Position numbers and translations under genes: made by a program. DNA of 36,485 nucleotides from Planctomycetota bacterium (lineage in GTDB: Bacteria; Planctomycetota; Phycisphaerae; Phycisphaerales; SM1A02). Under the pieces are notes generated by a model. That model made no database searches, had not been told where the DNA came from, and saw only the letters and a program-made list of their open reading frames with translations. Where the stretch lies: positions 1 through 36,485 of the forward strand of contig VGYQ01000021.1 in NCBI GenBank assembly GCA_016872915.1. The letters are read 5' to 3'. Below, piece by piece: positions 6,280-14,764 of the stretch; positions within the stretch are counted from its first letter, which is position 1, and every line of letters starts with the position of its first letter.

Positions 6280-7499
6280 GCGGTTGAAACCCTCAGAAGC
6301 GCCATCGCGGCGCAGGTGACGAGGGCGGCGCCTTGTGGGTCAAGATCCGCCGGCGACTGGCTGTATTCCACCAGTTCAGGCAGTCCGCCTGTCGCCAACT
6401 TTGCGGCGGTCATATTGCCGACGCTGCACCAACGCTGGTGGTTTTGATCATGTCCGACCTTGCTCAGGAATGCTTCCATGTTCCCCTCGAGATAGGTGGA
6501 AAGCAGTGAACGGTCGTATGCCTCGACTTGGCGTCGAATCTCCGTACCCACCGGCGTCTGGTCGCCAAACTGCGGACCGACATGGCTCAGGTCCGCGCTT
6601 GCGACGACAAGTGTCTCGCCTTCGGCATCACCAAGCAGATCCTTCAGCACAGGAACGAACTCATCGAACGAGACGCGAGCCCCATCATCGGCAATCATTG
6701 GGACGAGCGGACTCGGCACCAGTGCCGCAACGACTGGGACCCGGCCTAAGACTTCATGAATCCAAGGCAACTGAATACTGATCGAGTGCTCCCCGAGCAG
6801 GTCGACTTCATCCTTGAAGAGCCGATCACCGAGTTTCGCCTCGAGGGCATGGAGGAGGGGCTTGTCGGGCGCGAACGCGCCAAAGGGACTCAGGAATCCG
6901 TGACGACTCATCACGATGCCATCGCCACTGCCAAAGTGGTTCGTACCAAGAATGACCACACGGGACCACTTCTTGCCCAATCCGATCGACTTGTACGCAG
7001 CCGCATAGGTCGACTTGCTTCGCGCATAATCCATATGCGGGGTGACAATGCCCAGAAGTTCGCCGTCGAGTTCAGGATCCTCCGCAGCCGCAAGCCACTC
7101 GCCAATGTTTTTCTTCGCCTCCTCAGGCGTGGTACCAGCCGCATCCGCTGCGGCAGTGCGGAATCCGCCCTCTGTTGCCACGCGCATCATCGCCTCGCGC
7201 TCGAGCCGATCGCAGTTCGGTCCCCAAAGGAGTCCCGACTCATCAAGTGCCTTCACGAGTTGCACAAGGAAATCGGATGGTGCCCCCGTGACCTCTCCAA
7301 TCTCTTGGAGGCTCTTCTCGCCCTGAAATGCTCCGAGGAGCGGGAGCAGTTCAGGCGGTACGACCGGGCACTGTCCATCGCCGCGCAGGTTCGCTGGATC
7401 GCGGAGCGCCACAAAGACCTTCTTCTGGTCATTTTCAACGCCAATGGGGTGGAACTGCCTGATGTGCGGTCGGTCAAGGTGGGGGGGGAGTTCCGACAT
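6276..7499 (-). CDS. MEMO-family protein (AmmeMemoRadiSam system protein B)
   Basis: A 407-residue protein whose C-terminal two thirds (about 145-407) belong to the MEMO family, related to extradiol dioxygenases. Visible family positions are TPHMDY (His155), GTNHFG (His188), GEHSISIQLPW (His238), SADLSHVG (His306) and RWCSVGN (Cys358). These correspond to the pocket that in human MEMO1 includes copper-binding His and Cys; this mapping is by eye. Residues 30-95 (LRGDGQCPVVPP...LLGAFQGEKSLQEIGEVTGAPSDFLVQ) look like a PqqD-like or winged-helix domain added to the N-terminus. Family members occur with AMMECR1 and radical-SAM proteins, but neither partner is in the window. It is coupled to dtd. 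No Shine-Dalgarno is visible; TACAAT lies 9 nt before the ATG. Confidence 0.88.
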   Translation of the reverse strand: MSELPPHLDRPHIRQFHPIGVENDQKKVFVALRDPANLRGDGQCPVVPPELLPLLGAFQGEKSLQEIGEVTGAPSDFLVQLVKALDESGLLWGPNCDRLEREAMMRVATEGGFRTAAADAAGTTPEEAKKNIGEWLAAAEDPELDGELLGIVTPHMDYARSKSTYAAAYKSIGLGKKWSRVVILGTNHFGSGDGIVMSRHGFLSPFGAFAPDKPLLHALEAKLGDRLFKDEVDLLGEHSISIQLPWIHEVLGRVPVVAALVPSPLVPMIADDGARVSFDEFVPVLKDLLGDAEGETLVVASADLSHVGPQFGDQTPVGTEIRRQVEAYDRSLLSTYLEGNMEAFLSKVGHDQNHQRWCSVGNMTAAKLATGGLPELVEYSQSPADLDPQGAALVTCAAMALLRVSTA

Positions 7500-7508
7500 G
7501 GGAGGAAG

Positions 7509-7514
7509 ATTGTA
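7509..7514 (-). promoter_or_regulatory. Candidate -10 element of the MEMO-dtd operon
   Basis: On the minus strand TACAAT, five of six matches to TATAAT, lies 9 nt before the ATG at 7499. No good -35 is seen. The remaining intergenic stretch to 7679 holds an isolated TTGACA (7533-7538, plus strand) without a matching -10, and no gene. Confidence 0.45.
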
Positions 7515-7679
7515 CGGTCGAACCGCGGGTTATTGACATCAAAAGATTGGCGATTCAACGATTCCAAGCCGAGCAGCGAAAGATCCACCTGCGAACAGCC
7601 GAACACACTAGACCGAGTATCATCCTCCGCCTATTTCCACCCACTTTGTGGGATTCACCTGCAACAGAACCGAAGCACC

Positions 7680-9500
7680 ATGACACACTCTGCCATTTCA
7701 TTTTTCATCGCGAATCGCACGGCCTCACTCTGTGCTGGTCTTGTCGCTTGCGCCATCACTCTTTCGGCCACAGCGCAAGCTCCGCAGGCAAAACCCGATG
7801 CGCCTCCCGCGGTGCCGGATGGCGTGCCCGTTCCGAAGCCCGCTGCGTCGTCGACGCCAGGCATTCTGTCGCGGAACAATCAAGCAGGCCCCTCTGCCAA
7901 GGAATTGACTGCGAATCAGCCGAGTCTCGCACCGACACAGGATGGCATGGCACAGAAGGCACCTGCAGACGGGGCAGCGGGTCAGATTCCATCCGGGCCG
8001 CCGCCGATCGTTTTTGATCCACCGGTTCTGAACCTAGGTGAAATGCAGGCTGACATTCCAAAGACAGGCGTCATCAAGATTCGAAATGTCACGGACAAGC
8101 CGGTGACCATCGCTCGAGCCATTCCCGGCTGCGGCTGTACCACGGCCAATGCTCCGAAGGATCCGATCGCGCCAGGCGGTTTCGCCGAGATGGAGATCAC
8201 ACTGAAGCCTGGGCCGAAGCAGGGTGTCACCATGTCCAAACGGGTGACGTTCCAGATCGACGGTGCTGCGCCCGTGATTCTCACGGTTGAGGGACAGGTC
8301 GTGGCGTACATCACGGTGACGCCAGATGCGATCGATGGGCCTGATACTCCAGCGAATGCGAAGCCCGACTCAGGCAAGATCGTTTTGGCTGCCGTCGATA
8401 AGCAGGCGTTTAAGGTGACGGCGGTGAATCCCCCAGTGACGCAGCCCTTCAGTGATGCGGCATCCGAGGAGCACATTTTGCAGGTGGACTGGCAGAAGTG
8501 GCAGGATCAGGGGCGGCCGATCAAGCTGACGATCGCAACCGATCATCCGAAGGCGTCATCGCTCGGCGTCATGGTCAAGCGCCCGATTACCGCGCAGGAT
8601 CGTCCGAATCCCTTGGAGCCAACACAGCGGGCAACCACGCAGCCTGCAAGCGAACTGGTGGTGGCTGCGCAGCAGGGCAACGTGCCGCGCGTGAAGGAAC
8701 TGCTTGCAGTGCCGGGCGTCAATGTCAATGAAACCGATCCAGGAACGGGACGCACGGCACTCCACTGGGCGGCTCGCGAGAATCGCACGGAAATCATTGA
8801 CCTGCTGATTGCGGCAAAGGCGGATCCGAACTCCTCGGACCGAACGGGGAAGGGACCCCTGACGCTTGCCGCGGAAACGGGCAGCATTGATGCGGAGAAA
8901 CTCCTGATTGCCAAGGGGGCGAGTCTGACCAACCGAGACTCCATCGGCGGCACACCGCTGATCTGGGCATGCGGACTTGGAACAGGCGAGTCCGTGAAGA
9001 TTCTTCTCGAGAATGGTGCTGATGCAACCATCACAGATGTCAACGGTCTGACACCGCTCATTTGGGCAGCTGGCATCGGGAAGCCAGAGTCCGTGGCGAT
9101 CCTTCTTGAGCGCAATCCAAATCTGCCGCTTGAGGTGAAGGACGGCGTAACTGGAGACACCGCTCTGATGCGGGCTGTGCGGAGCGGCAAGATTGAAAGT
9201 GTTCGCATGCTCATCAACCGAAAGGCGGATGTGAACACTGTGAACAAGCAGGGATACACGCCCGTGCAACTCGCCGTGATGTCCGGCACCGCCGAAAAGG
9301 TCAAGCTGCTGATCGAGGCGAAGGCGGACCTTTCCGCGAAGGATGCAACTGGGCGGACTGCGCTGGACTTGGCTCAGCGCCGAACGGACGCAGCGGGTCG
9401 TGAGATTTTTGATTTGCTCAAAGCAAGCGGTGCGACCAGTGCCGTTCCGGTTCCTCCCCAAGGTGGGTCCGCTGAGTCTGGGAAGCCCGCAGGACAGTAA
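7680..9500 (+). CDS. Secreted DUF1573-ankyrin repeat fusion protein
   Basis: A 606-residue exported protein. Residues 1-33 form a Sec-type signal (hydrophobic LCAGLVACAITLSATAQA), followed by a Pro/Ala-rich linker to about 100. Residues 110-225 form a DUF1573 Ig-like domain: FDPPVLNLGEMQADIPKTG, then PGCGCTTANAPKDPIAPGG, the family CGCT signature. From about 315 to 590 there are seven to eight ankyrin repeats with clear TALHWAAREN, TPLIWACGLG, TPLIWAAGIG, TALMRAVRSG and TPVQLAVMSG helices. The reading frame stays open back to 6756, but that part is antisense to the MEMO gene; the signal peptide fixes the start at 7680. Likely periplasmic or surface-located, mediating protein contacts. The ligand is unknown. 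Confidence 0.88.
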   Translation: MTHSAISFFIANRTASLCAGLVACAITLSATAQAPQAKPDAPPAVPDGVPVPKPAASSTPGILSRNNQAGPSAKELTANQPSLAPTQDGMAQKAPADGAAGQIPSGPPPIVFDPPVLNLGEMQADIPKTGVIKIRNVTDKPVTIARAIPGCGCTTANAPKDPIAPGGFAEMEITLKPGPKQGVTMSKRVTFQIDGAAPVILTVEGQVVAYITVTPDAIDGPDTPANAKPDSGKIVLAAVDKQAFKVTAVNPPVTQPFSDAASEEHILQVDWQKWQDQGRPIKLTIATDHPKASSLGVMVKRPITAQDRPNPLEPTQRATTQPASELVVAAQQGNVPRVKELLAVPGVNVNETDPGTGRTALHWAARENRTEIIDLLIAAKADPNSSDRTGKGPLTLAAETGSIDAEKLLIAKGASLTNRDSIGGTPLIWACGLGTGESVKILLENGADATITDVNGLTPLIWAAGIGKPESVAILLERNPNLPLEVKDGVTGDTALMRAVRSGKIESVRMLINRKADVNTVNKQGYTPVQLAVMSGTAEKVKLLIEAKADLSAKDATGRTALDLAQRRTDAAGREIFDLLKASGATSAVPVPPQGGSAESGKPAGQ

Positions 9501-9510
9501 AGTCTGCGGG
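9486..9510. repeat. Inverted repeat at the ankyrin gene/carboxypeptidase junction
   Basis: CCCGCAG (9486-9492) and CTGCGGG (9504-9510) form a perfect 7-bp inverted repeat enclosing the upstream stop codon and the TAAAGT hexamer, and ending 1 nt before the carboxypeptidase ATG. No T-run follows, so it looks more like an RNA hairpin or operator than an intrinsic terminator. Confidence 0.45.
9498..9503 (+). promoter_or_regulatory. Candidate -10 element of the M32 carboxypeptidase gene
   Basis: TAAAGT overlaps the upstream TAA stop and lies 8 nt before the ATG at 9512. No Shine-Dalgarno is present. It sits in the loop of the 9486-9510 inverted repeat. No clear -35. Confidence 0.3.
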
Positions 9511-9511
9511 T

Positions 9512-11062
9512 ATGACCACGCTCTCACGCTCTGATGCGCGGGCCGCGCCTGCGCCTGCTGTCTACGCGCAACTGATTGATCGCTGTCGCAGTGCGCATCT
9601 GATCGAGGCCACGTCGGCGATTCTTGGCTGGGATCAGGAGACCATGATGCCCGCGGGTGGCGTGGCGCTCCGCGGGAAGCAGCAGGCGGCTCTCGCTCGC
9701 ATCCACCATCAAATGTCGACAGCACGCGAGGTTGGCGATCTGCTCGCGGCGTGTGAGGCGGACCGCACATTCATGGAGAGTGGTTCGGCGGAGGCTGCCA
9801 ACGTTCGGGAGATTCGCCGCGACTACGACAAGGCAACCAAATTGCCCGAGTCGCTCGTCAGCGAGCTGGCGCAGGTGTCGAGTGAGGCGCAGCATGAGTG
9901 GGCGAAGGCTCGCAAGGCAAGCGACTTTGCGCACTTTCTGCCATGGTTGAAGCGTCTGGTGCAGTTGAACCGCGACAAGGCCGCATGTCTGGGAATCCCG
10001 GCAGGGGGTGAAGCGTGGGACGCTCTTGCAGACACCTTCGAGCCGGGCTGCACGGCGGCTTCGGTCACGGAGGTGTTCACGCCGCTGCGCACAAGACTTG
10101 TCAAGCTGATCGCAGAGTTGCGTGGAGCCAAGCGAGGACCCTCGAATCGTTTCAACGAGACTGCACTGCCCATTCCACTTCAGACAGCATTTGTTCGCAT
10201 GGTGACGGAAGCCATCGGCTTCGATTTCGAGCGCGGGCGGCTGGATGCAAGCACGCATCCATTTTGTGGTGGCAGCCACTGCAACGATGTGCGCATGACG
10301 ACGCGCTACTGCGAGACCTGCCTCAACGACGCCCTGGGGTCAACCATGCACGAAGCTGGCCACGGCATGTACGAGCAGGGGCTCCCCGAAAGCGCCATCG
10401 GAACACCGCTCGGAACCGCCGTTTCGCTGGCGATTCACGAGAGTCAGAGCAGGCTGTGGGAGAATCAGGTCGGTCGGGGTCTGCCATTCTGGAAGTGGTG
10501 CCGCCCGCATCTCGTTTCGCACTTCGGGTCGTCGGTTGACACCTTCACGGTCGACGAGTTGTACGGTGCAGCGAACATCGTTGAGGCTGGCTTCATCCGC
10601 GTCGAAGCCGACGAAGCGACGTACAACCTGCATGTCATGGTCCGATTCGAGTTGGAGCGTCTGCTGATTGGCGGTCAACTTGATCCAGCCGATCTTCCGA
10701 CCGAGTGGAACCGTCGTTACCGCGACTATCTCGGGCTCGAAGTGCCCGATGATCGGCGCGGCTGCCTGCAGGATGTGCACTGGAGCATGGGCGCGTTCGG
10801 CTACTTCCCGACCTATACGCTCGGCACGCTTTACAGCGCGCAACTGTTCTCGGCGGCTCGGCGTGACCTGCCAGGCTTGGAGGATGGATTCGCTTCGGGA
10901 AACTTTTCCCGGCTCTTGACGTGGCTGCGGACAAACGTCCACGCGCATGGGCGCCGCTACTCGCCAACTGAGTTGTGCACGCGTGCCACAGGGAAGCCTC
11001 TGAGCAGCGAGCCGTATCTGGAGTACCTCGAAGGCAAGCTTCGCCCGCTGTACGGTCTTTGA
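9512..11062 (+). CDS. M32-family (Taq-type) metallocarboxypeptidase
   Basis: A 516-residue zinc- or cobalt-dependent carboxypeptidase that removes residues from peptide C-termini. The metal site is HEAGH at 280-284 with a third ligand Glu310 in IHESQSRLWEN, both hallmarks of M32. The family segments HPFCGGSHCNDVRMTTRY (249-266, here HPFCG where most members have HPF) and DVHWSMGAFGYFPTYTLG are also present. Length is normal (about 500). No signal peptide is seen, so it is probably cytoplasmic and recycles peptides. It starts 11 bp after the ankyrin gene's stop, so the two may be co-transcribed. Confidence 0.94.
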   Translation: MTTLSRSDARAAPAPAVYAQLIDRCRSAHLIEATSAILGWDQETMMPAGGVALRGKQQAALARIHHQMSTAREVGDLLAACEADRTFMESGSAEAANVREIRRDYDKATKLPESLVSELAQVSSEAQHEWAKARKASDFAHFLPWLKRLVQLNRDKAACLGIPAGGEAWDALADTFEPGCTAASVTEVFTPLRTRLVKLIAELRGAKRGPSNRFNETALPIPLQTAFVRMVTEAIGFDFERGRLDASTHPFCGGSHCNDVRMTTRYCETCLNDALGSTMHEAGHGMYEQGLPESAIGTPLGTAVSLAIHESQSRLWENQVGRGLPFWKWCRPHLVSHFGSSVDTFTVDELYGAANIVEAGFIRVEADEATYNLHVMVRFELERLLIGGQLDPADLPTEWNRRYRDYLGLEVPDDRRGCLQDVHWSMGAFGYFPTYTLGTLYSAQLFSAARRDLPGLEDGFASGNFSRLLTWLRTNVHAHGRRYSPTELCTRATGKPLSSEPYLEYLEGKLRPLYGL

Positions 11063-11080
11063 GCAATCTCCCTCGCGGAT

Positions 11081-11551
11081 TCAGGACTTCGATTGCCTCG
11101 GCGGCGTCTGCACGGCAGATGGGTTTGTGAGGCGGGCGGAGACCTCCGTCCATGCCTTGCTCGGATCGCGTCCTGGAATGCGTCCGAAGATGGAAATCAG
11201 AACGACGGCAACCGTCCATAAGGGCAGGGTGCCAACGCCAGGGATCGCTTCGGCAGCAAGAATCGGCAGGATCAGCAGCGGGCGACCGAGGGCGAGCCAC
11301 AAAAGTGTCGCTGTCAGCGCATCAACGGCAAAAACCGCCGGAAAGGTGACGATCAGACTGCTGGTCAGGAATGAAAACACATCGGATGCGAGCGCAATTC
11401 CAATGGCAAGCACGATGCGAAGCCAAGAGGGTCGCTGCCAGGTCGTCAACGGAGCGCTCTCCGCTCGACTGGATGATCGATCGGTCGCCGCTGCGGCGCC
11501 CGGTTCAGTGCCCGAAATGGGATGAGTGGATTGCACTTCGTCTTTGCTCAT
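11081..11551 (-). CDS. Small multi-pass membrane protein of unknown function
   Basis: A 156-residue protein with a polar N-terminal tail (1-42, Ser/Thr/Ala-rich) followed by about three hydrophobic helices between 44 and 125 (WLRIVLAIGIALASDVFSF, VFAVDALTATLLWLALG, TLPLWTVAVVLISIF), then a polar C-terminal tail with a GRIPGRDPSKAW segment. I do not recognise the family. It is monocistronic, converges on the carboxypeptidase gene (18-bp gap) and diverges from typA with only 36 bp between start codons. No Shine-Dalgarno is visible. Confidence 0.7.
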   Translation of the reverse strand: MSKDEVQSTHPISGTEPGAAAATDRSSSRAESAPLTTWQRPSWLRIVLAIGIALASDVFSFLTSSLIVTFPAVFAVDALTATLLWLALGRPLLILPILAAEAIPGVGTLPLWTVAVVLISIFGRIPGRDPSKAWTEVSARLTNPSAVQTPPRQSKS

Positions 11552-11587
11552 GCTGTGTACCCTTGCAAGACTCTACCCGACCCGCCC

Positions 11588-13483
11588 ATGCCATACGACC
11601 GATCCATTATTCGCAATGTCGCCATCATCGCACATGTCGACCATGGAAAGACAACCCTTGTCGATGCGCTGCTGCGCTCATCGAGTGCTGCGAGCGAGGT
11701 GGAGCAAGACGCTGAATGCGTCATGGACTCGAACCCGCTCGAGCGTGAGCGCGGCATCACCATCCTTTCGAAGAATTGCGCGGTCGATCATGTCGTGACC
11801 CGTGGTCTTCGCAAGGGAGATGCCATTCGTGTCAACATCATCGACACGCCGGGCCACGCGGACTTTGGCGGCGAAGTCGAGCGGGTCCTTCGCATGGCAG
11901 ACGGCTGTCTCCTGCTCGCGGATGCCATGGAGGGACCGATGCCGCAGACTCGCTTCGTGCTTTCCAAAGCGCTGGAAGTTGGCCTGCGTCCGATTCTGGT
12001 GGTGAACAAGTGCGATCGACCGGATGCGCGTCCAGATGCGGTGGTGGACGAGGTCTTCGACTTGCTCGTTGATCTCGGTGCCGATGATCACGCGCTCGAC
12101 TTCCCAGTCGTTTGGGCCTCCGGTCGCGAAGGCTGGGCCAGCCGCGACCGCGAGGATCGAACGCATGGCGTCGAGGATCTTTTCGCTGTGATCGCTGAGC
12201 ATGTTCCGCCGCCCACGGGCGACCCAAAAGCCGCTCTGCAGTTCCTCGTCGTCAATCTTGACTCCAACGACTACGTCGGGCGTCTTGGGATCGGCCGGGT
12301 GTTTGATGGAACGCTTCGCCCTGGACCCGTCGCCGTCTGCAAGTCAGACGGCTCCGTGCGCAAGGGGCAGGTTCAGGGGATCAAGCGCTTTGAGGGACTT
12401 GCGCGCGCGGCTGCCGATCTGATCGAGGCGGGTGATCTGTGTCTCATCGAGGGCATCACCGACATCGAGATCGGCGACACCGTCTGTCAGCCCGACTCGC
12501 CAAAACCGTTGCCGCGCGTCCACGTCGATGAGCCGACATTGCACATGGTCTTTCGAATCAATGACGGACCGCTTGTCGGGCGCGAAGGCAAGTTCGTGAC
12601 CAGCCGGCAGATCGCCGAGCGTCTCGAGCGCGAACTGCGTTCGAATGTCGCGCTCCGTGTGGCACCCGGCGATGGTGCCGAGGAGTTTCATGTGTCCGGT
12701 CGCGGACTTCTCCACCTGGGTGTTCTTTTGGAGACGATGCGCCGCGAGGGATTCGAGTTGACAGTCGGCAAGCCCAACGTCATCGAGCGCGATATCGGAG
12801 GTGTACGGCATGAGCCGTATGAACGACTCGCCCTCGATGTCGCACAGCATGCGATGGGGCCTGCGATGGAGTTGATCGGACAGCGTGGCGCGGAGGTGAC
12901 CAAGGTGGATATGCGCGGTTCGCGTGCTCACATCGAGGCGGATATTCCTGCGAGAGGTTTGATCGGACTTCGAAACAGGATTTTGAATGCCACGGGCGGA
13001 GAGGCCGTGATGCACCACTCGTTCTGTGATTACCGACCGGTGCGGATGCCTCCCCGGAAGCGCACGAATGGTGTCATGGTGGCGGTCGAGGCCGGAACGG
13101 CCACCACCTATTCGCTATTGAACTTGTCCGACCGCGGCGTGATGTTCGTCGCGAATGCGGATGTCATCTATGAAGGCATGATCGTCGGCGAACACAACAG
13201 AGATAACGACTTGCATGTCAACGTCGTGAAGGCGAAGGCGATGTCCAATGTTCGCGAGTCAAACAAGGAAGCCACCGTTGTTCTGAAGGCGCCGCGCCCA
13301 CTCACGTTGGAGTCGGCGCTTGAGTACCTCGAGGCAGATGAGTTGGTCGAGATCACGCCGACCGCTGTTCGCATACGCAAGCGGATCCTGAAGGAAAGCG
13401 ATCGGCGGAGAATCACGCGGCAGCAGAAGGACCGCGAAGCTGCAGCTGCTGCCGATGAAAGTGCGTCCGCGGGATCCCTCTAG
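11588..13483 (+). CDS. typA: Ribosome-associated translational GTPase TypA/BipA
   Basis: A 631-residue EF-G-like GTPase that acts on the ribosome in subunit assembly and stress or cold adaptation. The G-domain motifs are AHVDHGKT (15-22), RGITI (55-59), DTPGHADFG (86-94), NKCD (140-143) and ASGREG. Domain 2, domains III/V and the TypA-specific C-terminal region follow ([31 protein letters not shown] read in parts; [15 protein letters not shown]). The frame is open back to 11522, but [20 protein letters not shown] matches the usual opening, so 11588 is the start. No Shine-Dalgarno precedes it. It is followed by lysC after 12 bp. Confidence 0.95.
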   Translation: MPYDRSIIRNVAIIAHVDHGKTTLVDALLRSSSAASEVEQDAECVMDSNPLERERGITILSKNCAVDHVVTRGLRKGDAIRVNIIDTPGHADFGGEVERVLRMADGCLLLADAMEGPMPQTRFVLSKALEVGLRPILVVNKCDRPDARPDAVVDEVFDLLVDLGADDHALDFPVVWASGREGWASRDREDRTHGVEDLFAVIAEHVPPPTGDPKAALQFLVVNLDSNDYVGRLGIGRVFDGTLRPGPVAVCKSDGSVRKGQVQGIKRFEGLARAAADLIEAGDLCLIEGITDIEIGDTVCQPDSPKPLPRVHVDEPTLHMVFRINDGPLVGREGKFVTSRQIAERLERELRSNVALRVAPGDGAEEFHVSGRGLLHLGVLLETMRREGFELTVGKPNVIERDIGGVRHEPYERLALDVAQHAMGPAMELIGQRGAEVTKVDMRGSRAHIEADIPARGLIGLRNRILNATGGEAVMHHSFCDYRPVRMPPRKRTNGVMVAVEAGTATTYSLLNLSDRGVMFVANADVIYEGMIVGEHNRDNDLHVNVVKAKAMSNVRESNKEATVVLKAPRPLTLESALEYLEADELVEITPTAVRIRKRILKESDRRRITRQQKDREAAAAADESASAGSL

Positions 13484-13486
13484 CAT
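13481..13486 (+). promoter_or_regulatory. Candidate -10 element of lysC
   Basis: TAGCAT begins at the typA stop codon (TAG 13481-13483) and lies 9 nt before the lysC ATG. It could give lysC its own near-leaderless transcript. No clear -35 is visible inside typA. Confidence 0.3.
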
Positions 13487-13495
13487 TGGGCGCAC

Positions 13496-14764
13496 ATGCC
13501 GACGATCGTCCAGAAGTTTGGAGGAACGAGCGTTGCCGATCCTGAGCGCATCCGCCGGGCTGCAGCGCGTGTCGCAGATGCGCGCAAGGCTGGATTCGAT
13601 GTGGTGGTCGTTGCAAGCGCGATGGGGCGCACGACAGATGATTTGATTGAACTCGCCGAGCGGATCAGCCCCGTCCCCGATCGGCGCGAACTCGACATGC
13701 TGATGGCAACGGGGGAGCAGGTGAGCGTTGCTCTTCTGGCAATGGCACTGCGTGAACTTGGCTGCTCTGCGGGGGCACTGACGGGTGGTCAAGCCGGTCT
13801 ACGCACGGATGGGGTCCATGGTCGTGCACGCGTGACCAGAATCGAGTGTGGGCGGCTGGAGCGGATGCTGTCGCGGGGCGAGATACCCGTGGTGGCTGGA
13901 TTTCAGGGGACGAGTGAAGAGGGTGAAGTCACGACGCTTGGGCGCGGCGGCAGCGATACCACCGCCGTTGCAATCGCGGCTGCACTTCGCGTGCGCGAGC
14001 AGGGAGGGTGCTGCGAAATCTTCACCGATGTCGATGGTGTGTACACCGCGGATCCGCGACTTGTACGCCATGCGGTCAAACTGCCGAGGATCTCCTACGA
14101 GGAGATGCTCGAACTCGCGGCACTTGGCGCGGGTGTAATGCATGCACGGGCGGTGCTATTTGGCGAAAAGTACGGCGTGCCCATCCACGTGCGGCACAGC
14201 CAGAAGCCTGATTCGGGAACCATGATTTCACGGGAGAATTCATCCATGGAAGAACTTGCCGTCGTTGGATGCGCGCTGAAGGACGAACTGGGGCGGGTCA
14301 GTATCCGACAGGTTCGCAATGTCGTTGGACTGCAGGGTCGCCTCTTTACCGCGCTCGCACACTCGAACATCGTGGTCGACGACATTGTGCAGACGGAGCA
14401 GGGGGCTGCAACGATGATTGCTTTCACGGTCGAGCATGAGGATCTTGGTGATGCCAAGCAGATCGTGGCTCGCACACTGACTGAACTCGGCGAAGGAGAG
14501 ATGTCAGTCGAGGTGGGGCTTGCCAAGGTATCGGTGGTCGGTGTGGGCATGAAGAGTCATGCAGGTGTGGCAAGCCGAATGTTCCGCGCGCTCGGTGATG
14601 CCGGGATTGGTATTCACAACATCACGACCAGCGAAATCAAGATCAGTTGCATCATTGATCACGCCGAAGGACAGCGCGCGCTTGAGACCGTTCATTCGGC
14701 ATTCGGCCTTGGACTTGGAAACGGAGCAACGATTGCGATGCAGATCGACTCTTCGCGCGTGTAA
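13496..14764 (+). CDS. lysC: Aspartate kinase
   Basis: A 422-residue aspartokinase, which phosphorylates L-aspartate in the first step of lysine, methionine, threonine and diaminopimelate synthesis. The N-terminal kinase domain has KFGGTSV at 7-13, GRGGSDTTAVAIA near 150 and FTDVDGVYTADPR near 177. Two ACT domains follow (about 265-345 and 345-420), with the allosteric segment VGVGMKSHAGVASRMFRALG and IHNITTSEIKISCII, implying feedback control by lysine and/or threonine. Length fits the monofunctional class. The next gene starts directly after the TAA. Confidence 0.95.
   Translation: MPTIVQKFGGTSVADPERIRRAAARVADARKAGFDVVVVASAMGRTTDDLIELAERISPVPDRRELDMLMATGEQVSVALLAMALRELGCSAGALTGGQAGLRTDGVHGRARVTRIECGRLERMLSRGEIPVVAGFQGTSEEGEVTTLGRGGSDTTAVAIAAALRVREQGGCCEIFTDVDGVYTADPRLVRHAVKLPRISYEEMLELAALGAGVMHARAVLFGEKYGVPIHVRHSQKPDSGTMISRENSSMEELAVVGCALKDELGRVSIRQVRNVVGLQGRLFTALAHSNIVVDDIVQTEQGAATMIAFTVEHEDLGDAKQIVARTLTELGEGEMSVEVGLAKVSVVGVGMKSHAGVASRMFRALGDAGIGIHNITTSEIKISCIIDHAEGQRALETVHSAFGLGLGNGATIAMQIDSSRV

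Noticed and set aside
7533-7538. TTGACA upstream of the ankyrin gene
   Set aside because: No -10-like hexamer 15-19 nt downstream, so it is probably chance.
6756-7679. Long open extension upstream of the DUF1573-ankyrin gene, same frame
   Set aside because: It lies antisense to the MEMO gene, has no domain, and the signal peptide marks the true start at 7680.
8556-9770. 404-codon minus-strand frame over the ankyrin gene
   Set aside because: Shadow frame of a high-GC gene; Cys/Arg/His-rich translation with no domain, and the plus strand encodes clear ankyrin repeats.
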